Of a stretch of DNA of 64,000 bases, positions 34,609 to 42,300 are shown one piece after another. The DNA is from Bacillota bacterium. Lineage in GTDB: Bacteria > Bacillota > UBA4882 > UBA8346. A model generated the notes under the pieces. That model made no database searches. It was not told where the DNA came from and saw nothing but the letters and a program-made list of their open reading frames with translations. The stretch covers positions 48,957-112,956 of the forward strand of contig JAEZFP010000028.1 of NCBI GenBank assembly GCA_023417475.1. Direction: 5' to 3'. The first letter of the stretch is position 1, and each line of letters begins with the position of its first letter. A program made the translations under genes and the position numbers.

Positions 34609-34638
34609 TTGATTTTTCACTCAAGTTTGTGATAAAAT
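34609..34638 (+). promoter_or_regulatory. Promoter of tRNA-Thr
   Basis: TTGATT, 18-bp spacer, TAAAAT, ~28 bp before the tRNA. Confidence 0.65.
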
Positions 34639-34665
34639 AATAAAGCCAAATTTCATATTTCAAAT

Positions 34666-34740
34666 GCTGGTGTAGCTCAATGGTAGAGCAGCGGTATCGT
34701 AAACCGCAGGTTGCGGGTTCAATTCCCATCACCAGCTCCA
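34666..34740 (+). tRNA. tRNA-Thr (anticodon CGT)
   Basis: 75 nt with encoded CCA. Acceptor GCTGGTG pairs with CACCAGC; D arm AGCTCAATGGTAGAGC; anticodon loop ATCGTAA on GCGGT/ACCGC; T arm GGTTCAATTCC. It borders the tail gene cluster, a usual kind of prophage junction. Confidence 0.96.
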
Positions 34741-34753
34741 TTCAAAAGTCGAA

Positions 34754-34779
34754 GGTCCGCCCAAAAGCGGACCTTTTTT
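34754..34779 (+). terminator. Terminator after tRNA-Thr
   Basis: Stem GGTCCGC/GCGGACC (34754-34760/34767-34773) followed by a T-run. Confidence 0.88.
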
Positions 34780-34797
34780 ATTGCCTCCCGCGGACAT

Positions 34798-34824
34798 AAA
34801 AAAAATCCCTCCCGGTCGGGAGGG
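34798..34824 (-). terminator. Minus-strand terminator-like hairpin
   Basis: CCCTCCC/GGGAGGG stem (34807-34813/34818-34824) with an A-run 34798-34805, read as U on the minus strand. A second barrier beyond the tail operon. Confidence 0.7.
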
Positions 34825-34897
34825 CGCTTTTGAAAGAAATGATTGCGATATCGTTTCCGCATGTTGTGGAGTGGCGGCTGTTTGCCGGAAATAAAAC

Positions 34898-34927
34898 AAA
34901 TCCCTCGCCGTTCGCGGCGAGGGATTT
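34898..34927 (-). terminator. Terminator of the tail gene cluster
   Basis: A 13-bp perfect stem (34898-34910/34915-34927) with TTCG loop, 15 bp past the last small gene of the cluster. Confidence 0.82.
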
Positions 34928-34941
34928 TGTCTGCTGAAGCT

Positions 34942-35097
34942 TTAATGGACGTTGTCTAAGTTAAGTAGTTTGCGCGCGTGATATAAATGCTCAATTGCGA
35001 TCAAAATCTCCTCACGCGCTTTATCGTCGATATCCCCGATCTTTTTCATAAACACCTTCATCTGTCCAATCTTCAATGCCAATTCCGCTTCCAACAT
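34942..35097 (-). CDS. 51-residue helical protein at the end of the tail operon
   Basis: MLEAELALKIGQM... continues as a strongly helical, charged chain (KARKLL-type heptads). It overlaps the preceding gene by 77 bp in another frame and its ATG lacks a good ribosome site. It may be reached by frameshifting from, or coupling to, the upstream gene. No family recognised. Confidence 0.4.
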   Translation of the reverse strand: MLEAELALKIGQMKVFMKKIGDIDDKAREEILIAIEHLYHARKLLNLDNVH

Positions 35098-35269
35098 TGT
35101 CTTTGGGATTGGGTCGTTCAATGCTGTCTACCTCCGGCGCCCCACTTATTTGCATGCTTCGCAAAGCATACAATGATCCATCGGCAAGATTTCCGAGCAT
35201 CTTAACTGGGAATTTGTTCCTAATCGACTTGATGGATTCCGTCGGTTTCACCTCAAAGAGGTCAGTCAT
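35021..35269 (-). CDS. Small hypothetical protein of the tail operon
   Basis: 82 residues from ATG 35269 with AAGGCGG upstream, 17 bp after the previous gene. The first ~55 residues look like a folded domain; the last ~25, within the overlap with the 51-residue frame, are low-complexity. That pattern would fit a natural or mutational frameshift joining both parts into one ~110-residue product. Confidence 0.4.
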   Translation of the reverse strand: MTDLFEVKPTESIKSIRNKFPVKMLGNLADGSLYALRSMQISGAPEVDSIERPNPKDNVGSGIGIEDWTDEGVYEKDRGYRR

Positions 35270-35286
35270 CACCCGCCTTCCGAAGC

Positions 35287-35850
35287 TTAAAACTTGACGC
35301 CCAACCGCACTTTCGCCCGGTAATCCTCCCGAAATTGACGTTCCACGCCCAACTCCACAAAGGTATGCCGGGTTAAACTACGCCGCCAATTCAACTCCGC
35401 TCCGTCCCATCCGATACTGCACGACCATTGAAATTCGGGAATGTTTACGGTCAAATCGGCGCTTTCTTGCAGCTCCAGCCCTACCGCCACGCCGCTCTCG
35501 GTCACCCGGACGTCCGCCGTTCCGGCAACCGGGGGTTGGGCCGTTCCCAATAATTCCCCGGTCTTACCGTCGCGCAACCGGAAATTGGCGATCCCGTTCA
35601 ACGGCACCTGAATCTGAAGCGGTTCTTTGACGACCAATTTTTGCGGCGCCGGCCATGTAGCTTCGCCGCGAAGCTGGACGTCCTGTTCCAGTCGCACCCT
35701 CAACTGCTGTTGCGCTTGCGGCGCCCCGCGCTTTGCGGAAGTTGGTTGCGGCGCCAAGGAGCGGAATAGCAGCGTTCCGCCAATCCCCGTCAGCACCACC
35801 AGACTTCCGATCCAAACCCCAAGATGACCCTTAGGCAAAAGACTCATCAC
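35287..35850 (-). CDS. Single-pass membrane protein next to the amidase
   Basis: 187 residues with a membrane helix at about 10-31 (VWIGSLVVLTGIGGTLLF). The rest is an outside beta-rich domain (repeated hydrophobic-polar strands, LELQESADLTVNIPEF; ELGVERQFREDYRAKVRLGVKF at the end). Its start overlaps the amidase stop (ATGA). It may be part of the lysis cassette, for instance a spanin- or antiholin-like regulator, but no family is recognised. Confidence 0.5.
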   Translation of the reverse strand: MMSLLPKGHLGVWIGSLVVLTGIGGTLLFRSLAPQPTSAKRGAPQAQQQLRVRLEQDVQLRGEATWPAPQKLVVKEPLQIQVPLNGIANFRLRDGKTGELLGTAQPPVAGTADVRVTESGVAVGLELQESADLTVNIPEFQWSCSIGWDGAELNWRRSLTRHTFVELGVERQFREDYRAKVRLGVKF

Positions 35851-36377
35851 ACCCCTCCGTTACACACTCGTTGCAGATCCCGGTAGAAATCCACGGGATC
35901 GAAAAGATCGCGAGCCGGGTTAACCCGGCCCTGTTGGTACGCCGCCCAATTAAAGGGGTCATAGGCCCGATTGACCGGTTCGTATTTGGAATGGGGCTGA
36001 ATAAACCCGGGGGTTGGTTCAAAATGATAACGCCGGCAGATATCAACGACCAGCTCCAGCAGGTTCCGGTAACAGTCCGGCTGGAGCGGTTCGCAAGTCT
36101 CGATCCCGATGCTATTGTAATTGGCCCCCCGGCAATGATGCGCTCGTTCCCGCTCGGGGATGCAACGGATGATATTCCCGGCGTCCACGATATAATGGGC
36201 GGAGGCATAAAGCTTCCCGGCATACGGCGGGTGGTTCAAGCTTTCAAAGTAATTCCGGTTTTGCAACGCGCTTGAGTTAGGATTGCCGGTACGATGAACG
36301 ATGATCCGTTTGGGGATAATTATATCCCCCGGCCGATTGGGGCCGGGGGAGAGGGGGAGTTCTTGGATTGGGAGCAT
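35847..36377 (-). CDS. N-acetylmuramoyl-L-alanine amidase (endolysin)
   Basis: 176 residues from ATG 36377, preceded by GAGGTGT; the ATG at 36401 lies inside the previous gene. Amidase_2 fold: KRIIVHRTGNP with zinc His, YASAHYIVD, IGIETCEP, and IQPHSKYEPVNRAYDPFNW with the second zinc His. Cuts the amide bond between MurNAc and the peptide. There is no wall-binding domain. It lies 5 bp behind the radical SAM gene. With the holin at 45621 it gives the cluster a means of cell lysis. Confidence 0.85.
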   Translation of the reverse strand: MLPIQELPLSPGPNRPGDIIIPKRIIVHRTGNPNSSALQNRNYFESLNHPPYAGKLYASAHYIVDAGNIIRCIPERERAHHCRGANYNSIGIETCEPLQPDCYRNLLELVVDICRRYHFEPTPGFIQPHSKYEPVNRAYDPFNWAAYQQGRVNPARDLFDPVDFYRDLQRVCNGGV

Positions 36378-36382
36378 TATTG

Positions 36383-37426
36383 CTACACCTCGCATTCCCA
36401 AATGACTGGCAGCTCTTGCTGAAGTTCAGACAAGGCTTTAAAGAGCTTGCCATAAAACATTTTGTTGATCTTACATGTCAACCCCTTGGATTCCTGAGAT
36501 TGAACCGGACAACCACCGCGACAAATTAGAAAATATGGACATTTCCGGCACACTGGATCCTCATTGTTCCCATTATAGCTTTGTTCAAAAGTCTCAACTG
36601 CAGCCGGAATGTCATCAATATCACCAATCACAATATCGCTATTATGGCAAACAAGGATATCTCCTTGCAAGTTGATGTTGATCATGCTATACATGTTGGA
36701 ACAATACGGATGGTAAGTCCGCTCAGGATCTTGAATCGCAAAGGCCGCCGTTCTTAATAGTTTCAAGAAATGACTGTACTCATGACCATTTGAATTTCCA
36801 GTCATCACCCCTGCTTTAAACCTCTCTACAAACTCGTCCAACGTGTCATGGAGCTTTACAAAATCAAAACCGGTTAATAGCTCAGGATGTCCATGATCAA
36901 TCAGCCAATTAAGATTGACGGTAACCCCGGGAGTTTCATTGTCGAAAAAATCAAATACCTGGTATATATCTTGATTTAACGCAGAAATGCAACAAGCGAT
37001 CCCTTTACGCTTTAAGGCCAAAAAAAGCCGCTTGATCTCCGGCATTTTTAATACATCCGCTTTGCGAGTGATTAATGTATCCGGTCCATCATGGCTCAAT
37101 CCGACAGCCACTTGAAACTGATTTAGGAAGTCCACTTTATCTTGAGTTAATAATGATCCATTGGTAATGGTGCAAATATTAACTTCCGAACTTTTTGTCC
37201 GGATAAAGCGAACCAATTCCGTAAAGATATCCCAGTACAATAAAGGTTCTCCACCCCACAGATAAATTTTCTCGAGTGAAATCAACTGTTTTTCAATAAA
37301 CTTTTTCACCCTTGTCAAGTCAGTCGAGGGTTGGTTAGGACACTTAATCAGGCTGCTTTGCATGCAATATAAGCATTGAAAATTGCAAGCATTACCCATT
37401 GTGATATATACCGTTTTGATCTTCAT
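36383..37426 (-). CDS. Radical SAM / SPASM-domain peptide-modifying enzyme
   Basis: 347 residues. The radical SAM motif CNFQCLYC (Cys14, Cys18, Cys21) near the N-terminus is followed by a partial TIM barrel (IYLWGGEPLL, CTITNGSLL). The C-terminal SPASM region has Cys in YCSNMYSM, LVCHNS, PVCRKCPYFLICRGGCP and LTCKI, enough for two auxiliary [4Fe-4S] clusters. Such enzymes install thioether, C-C or other crosslinks or oxidations on peptides. It overlaps the 258-residue gene by 4 bp and lies within a phage-tail operon just behind the fibre gene, whose C-terminus is CCDDCC. Base composition is clearly more AT-rich than its neighbours, suggesting later acquisition. Substrate is inference. Confidence 0.85.
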   Translation of the reverse strand: MKIKTVYITMGNACNFQCLYCMQSSLIKCPNQPSTDLTRVKKFIEKQLISLEKIYLWGGEPLLYWDIFTELVRFIRTKSSEVNICTITNGSLLTQDKVDFLNQFQVAVGLSHDGPDTLITRKADVLKMPEIKRLFLALKRKGIACCISALNQDIYQVFDFFDNETPGVTVNLNWLIDHGHPELLTGFDFVKLHDTLDEFVERFKAGVMTGNSNGHEYSHFLKLLRTAAFAIQDPERTYHPYCSNMYSMININLQGDILVCHNSDIVIGDIDDIPAAVETFEQSYNGNNEDPVCRKCPYFLICRGGCPVQSQESKGLTCKINKMFYGKLFKALSELQQELPVIWECEV

Positions 37427-38199
37427 TGGTTGGCCTCTTTTATCTGGTGATATAGTGATTGAAGTTGGCGTACTTGACGCTTTTTATTGATAATTTTGGA
37501 GATACAATTCTTATCAGATTTGACATTTGTCACACCATATTGATTAATTGCATCTTCCAATTGAAACAGAAATGGGAACTGCCTTACCATAGCGTTCTGA
37601 TCGTCTGTGCTTAAACGATGAAAAATTCCAAACAGTATTTGGCTCAAGAGATCCAACTGTGCTTCCAGGGAGGCGATTGAATCATTTGGGTCGAGTTTAC
37701 TTGTAACATTGTATCGCGCCATCCGAATATTTCGAGCATTAATACAATCCGGGTAGAGCTCTTGAATAATTTTACTAAAATCTTCATTTTTCGCCCGTAT
37801 TACATAATTATTCGTAGTGACAAGAGGCTTATACGACATGAGTACATAATCGTCTACTGTGTTGAAATAAATAGATATTAACGGTGTTGCTCTATAACCA
37901 AAATGATTACAATATGAATCAATGCCGTCCCGTGATGCCCATAGTTCGTAACCATCAATAGGTTGACTAATTAAACTATTTTTCGACAGCAGAAAATGAA
38001 ACGACTTGCCGGGAATTGCAAAATCGGCAAAACAATATATCTTTTGATCCATCAAATGATAGTTTTCTTTCGAAAAATCGGTCTGTTTTTGATGTTCCAG
38101 TACTGAAAAGTAATAACTTAAAGTCAAATCACCATTTTCAATTGTCAGTTCAAGAAATTCCTTGTCATTTGGGTCAATCCCAGCCTTTGCCATAATCAT
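37423..38199 (-). CDS. Unknown partner of the radical SAM enzyme
   Basis: 258 residues with AGGAGG 7 bases before ATG. Soluble, with no signal or membrane helix. The N-terminal half is beta-rich (FLELTIENGDLTLSYYFSVLEHQ; SISIYFNTVDDYVLMSYKPL) and the C-terminal half helical. Family not recognised. It shares the AT-rich composition of the radical SAM gene, to which it is translationally coupled, and is 23 bp behind the fibre gene. It could be a substrate-recognition or chaperone component (inference). Confidence 0.55.
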   Translation of the reverse strand: MIMAKAGIDPNDKEFLELTIENGDLTLSYYFSVLEHQKQTDFSKENYHLMDQKIYCFADFAIPGKSFHFLLSKNSLISQPIDGYELWASRDGIDSYCNHFGYRATPLISIYFNTVDDYVLMSYKPLVTTNNYVIRAKNEDFSKIIQELYPDCINARNIRMARYNVTSKLDPNDSIASLEAQLDLLSQILFGIFHRLSTDDQNAMVRQFPFLFQLEDAINQYGVTNVKSDKNCISKIINKKRQVRQLQSLYHQIKEANQ

Positions 38200-38222
38200 C
38201 CATATCCCTCCTATTCGTCACT

Positions 38223-39311
38223 TTAACTATCACCACAGCAATCATCACAGCAATCATAATGAGAGATCTCATGGTAATGTGACCGGTTTACAAGTTCTTG
38301 AATGATATTTTTCAATTGATACGTTCCTGAAGTAATTCCATTTTTGATATAAAGGTAATCACCTTCATCGTTATTACCAATTCGCACAAAACCATCCGCT
38401 TGTTTAGTACCAGTGACAGTTATATTATTTAATAACCCATCTGTAACTGCAATTAAACCACTGGTATTAACAGTCAGACCTCCACCAATCTTCACTACTC
38501 CGGCTGTCGTTCCACTTGCGATCGGAAGAGGTGAGGGTGCCGGCAGATCTGCCGCCGTATGCGTATGCGGCGTGGGATAGGCCGTCAACGTAATATTCGC
38601 GGTTCCGTCAAAGGCCACTCCGTTAATAGTCCGCGCAGTCTGCAGTTTGGTGGCTGCGGTTGCATTGGCAACCGTGCTAGTGACGTCAGATCCGGCATGA
38701 GTATGTGTCACTGGAGTGCGGGCATCACTCAAACGTGGATCAGAACTGGTAACATACCTATTCGTGCTACTTGGACTACCGTTAGTTCCGGTTAAGGCTG
38801 CTTTTTGGTCAGTCGTCGGATCATTGGTATTGGAATGACCGCTGATGGTTACCCGATCATTTGCCGCGTCCGCCGTAAGCGTGACGCCGGTCCCAGCGAT
38901 CAGTTCCAGGATATCTGTCACACCATCGGCTTGAATCGTTGTGCTACCAACCAATACATTACTAAAAGCATTTTGATTCACCTGCGCATTTGCAGCGATC
39001 GTATCCAATTTGGCCTTATCGGTATTGCTCATCATGCCGTTGCTGGAACTGGTGGCGGTATTGTGGGTATGCCCCGACGCCGCAAAGGCCGATGCGTAGT
39101 TACCCCCAAGTTTTTCAGCATTTAAATTGACATTGAGGTTCCCGTTATTAACCGGGATATTACCCGAAGCGTTTCCCGGACTCAAATCCATTAATTTTTG
39201 CGCATTCACGATTTTATTATCGCGGAGCGCGATTAGGTTATCACGAATATCCTTTGGTCCGGCGGCGATCGCCTGGTTATCGGCTGGTCTATCTTCATAA
39301 AACGTAGGCAT
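38223..39311 (-). CDS. Phage tail fibre protein with HxH motifs and CCDDCC terminus
   Basis: 362 residues from ATG 39311, because the ATG nine bases earlier touches the AAGGAG. The N-terminus (ADNQAIAAGPKDIRDNL) is a short attachment region. The rest is rich in Thr, Ser, Ala, Asn and Gly with short repeated beta segments and three HxH sites (SGHTHN, VTHTHAG, TPHTHTAA), as found in metal-coordinating fibrous trimers of tail fibres. The last 19 residues, SHYHEISHYDCCDDCCGDS, are unlike the rest: His-rich then CCDDCC. This end would lie at the fibre tip and is the plausible target of the SPASM enzyme encoded downstream. Fibre assignment is firm; modification is inference. Confidence 0.78.
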   Translation of the reverse strand: MPTFYEDRPADNQAIAAGPKDIRDNLIALRDNKIVNAQKLMDLSPGNASGNIPVNNGNLNVNLNAEKLGGNYASAFAASGHTHNTATSSSNGMMSNTDKAKLDTIAANAQVNQNAFSNVLVGSTTIQADGVTDILELIAGTGVTLTADAANDRVTISGHSNTNDPTTDQKAALTGTNGSPSSTNRYVTSSDPRLSDARTPVTHTHAGSDVTSTVANATAATKLQTARTINGVAFDGTANITLTAYPTPHTHTAADLPAPSPLPIASGTTAGVVKIGGGLTVNTSGLIAVTDGLLNNITVTGTKQADGFVRIGNNDEGDYLYIKNGITSGTYQLKNIIQELVNRSHYHEISHYDCCDDCCGDS

Positions 39312-39352
39312 TGATTCCATCTCCTTATTTTAATATAAACAAAGGGTCTCTT

Positions 39353-42300
39353 TTAGAAACCCTTTGCAATCCAATTGATCTTTCCACCGACATCTGTCCC
39401 GGCAAAATTTAAGACTTTCACCCGGAACCGGTCGGCGGACACGCTGACCAACTCCGTCCGCAACCCGGAACCAATCGCTGTTGGGCTCACGGAAGGAGCC
39501 TGCCAGTACGTGTGCCCATAGAGAATGTCTGTTCCGCCAACAGCCACGGCAATATTTGAACCGTACTTATCAATATCAGGCACATCGATACTTTCCTGGA
39601 AGACATTCACTTCCGGAGTTTTCAACGAATTAGTGCTTTTCAATTCAACCCGAAAATCCAAATACCGGAACGTCAGTTTGGCCGGTACAAAGTCTTTCCA
39701 TTCCACCCAATTCACCCCGTCGGTACTAGTCCGATACTGCAACTTAGCCGATATCCCCGAACTCAAGATGACACTGGAGATAAACTGGGCACTGACATTG
39801 GCGGTAAGCACCTGACCCAAATCTTTCCGTAGACAGGTATATGTCCCCGATGCCGGATAAACACCGTTTACCGCTTTTAATTTCAAGACCACTTTCCCAC
39901 CGACTTCGTTAAACTTAATCGTCGGATAATCGCTGAAACGGATTTTGCCCGACTCCACTCCAAAGTTGGAAAAGTTGGTCGAGTTCTGCCCAAATTCGGT
40001 ATTGGCGTGCGTTCCGTTCTGTAATTGGATTTCATCATAACTAAAGATGACATTTTTGGGAGGAAGATTCGTAACGGTAATTGTCCCCGAATCAGCCGCT
40101 TGACTGAAACGCCCGGATCGATTGATGGCTTTGATGTGGTAAGAATAATTGGTTTCCATGCTTACCGGGATAGCAAATGTGGTGCCGGTGATGCCCGTGG
40201 CGATCAACACGCCGTTTTCAAACTGGGTCCCTTCCCGGATTTCATATCCGATAACATCCGGCTCGGCTAACTTCTCCCACCCGGCGATAACCTGTTCGCC
40301 GTTTTGAGCCAATTTAAACTGTTCAACGTTGGCTGGCTCAAGCTTAATGTAAGAACTTGCGGATTGTTCATCCGATTCATACCCGGCGATGTTTATTGCT
40401 TTTAGTAAGAACTTATAATCTCCCGAAACCGGAGGTTTCCAACCCATTCGGCTTTCCTTAGTCCGCGCGATCTCGACTGCGGTTCCCCACTCATTGCCCA
40501 CTTTGACAACGTATTCGTTAACATCTTGATCGGGGATCCGCTGCCAGGCAATGGTGAGATTGGATTTATCATTCGGATCTTGCGTAATGACTAATCCAGT
40601 GGGCGTAGTCGGATTCAACCCGAACCCCGCCGACACTACAGCCGGATCCTGACTGTAATTGCCCCCGTTACTGATCGCCTTTAGCCAATACGTCTTGACC
40701 TCTTCTTCAGTAATGATGGCATCATAAAACAAACCACTGATTCCGGTGGCGATCAAACTCCCTTCTTCCCAGCTTTTCCCGGCGCGAATTTCATAATAGG
40801 CAACATCTTTGTCATTCGGTTGTTGCCAACTAAAACGAATTTTGGAGCGATCCAACGATTGCTGCGTTACTCCAAATCCCGTCACATCCGGAGGCTCAAT
40901 CATAACATTCCCACTAATATTCAACGTATTGGAAGTGAACCCGGCGATATTCCGGCTGCGAATGATGAAATTGTAGCTTCTACTGGCAACTAATTTGATC
41001 CGATAGGTTGTCTCTTTCGTTTCCCCGACAAAATTTTCAGGGGAAATCGTTGTACCTTGGTACACTTCATAACAAGCCAAGTCTTTATCGGCAACCGCAT
41101 CCCAAGTCAAGATCAAATTAGTGCGATCATTGGGATCTAGGGCCATCTTTCCTGACGCGGGGCAGTTCGGTTTGAGATTGACACTCACCGTAGCCGACAC
41201 GGCGTTAACCGAGTAGTTTCCCGAATTGTCCAATGATTTGATCCAAAACCGCTGTGGATTTTCATTACCGGACGTTATTGAATAGTTGGTTGATAAGCCA
41301 TAGATAACGCCGCTGATTGGTCGACCGGCTTCCCAGGTATCGCCAACTCTCACCTCGTAGCCACGCAAATCAGGATTGCTCGCCGCATCAATTTCGGGCC
41401 AGGTTAAAATGAGATTGGACCGATTGTACTCATCCTGTGTCACCGTGATGCTCTTCACATCACTTGGCGGATCCGATTTGCCGGTGAAATGGTATAATTC
41501 AGAGTAGGCGCCGGCGGATGCATTATCCAGACGGTCGACCGTACAGACTTTCACTTTAATTGATTGCGTATTGGGTAACGATTTAATGAGTAAGCTTTTC
41601 GTCGGCGTACTTCCGACCGAATTCCAATCGCCGCGATTATCCAACTGATAATAAACGTTGTATTGACGGACCGGTTCTCCCGACGGCTCAAATGAAACCA
41701 AAATATCTGACAAAACCGTACCATCCCGTAAAACGTAAGTATTCTCCTGCAATTGAACATTCGTTACGTCCCGGGGAGCGGGTTTATCCGTCGCCGTGTA
41801 CGATAAGGTTGCCATACGACCGGGGTTGCCGAAACGATCCAGCGCCGCGATTCCGATCGAATATTCCTTTGCGACCCCAACTAAGGTGGAGTAACGGTTG
41901 GTCATGGCCCCTACCCGTCCGGCCATATGGTTGTCAATAACAATCTGCGCGCCAAAATACATATTCCGCGGAGTATCCCAAGCCAAATCCAGCCAGATTC
42001 CCCCGGCTTCATCGATGTGATGGCTGACAATCACCCCATTAATCGACACTGCCGGAACGCTATAATTGATGACCGGAACTTCCTCTTCCGGTTCATAAAC
42101 CGCTTCATTGTACTCAAGCGCGGTAATTTTACGGCGCTGATTGAGATGATCCTTGGTGATGGACAGAATTTTGAACGGTTTGGCAACTTTATTGACTTCC
42201 CCAAACAGGTACAGGTCGGGGGCGACTGGAATCTCCCCGACATTAAACGGGGTTACCACTTCAATCAGATCTGTCTCATATTGAAGCTCGTTAGGCGGGC

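Noticed and set aside
34483..34740. tRNA-Thr or tRNA-Gly 3' ends as attachment sites for the tail cluster
   Set aside because: No duplicate of a tRNA 3' end was seen at the far side (near 51324-51945) and no integrase is present.
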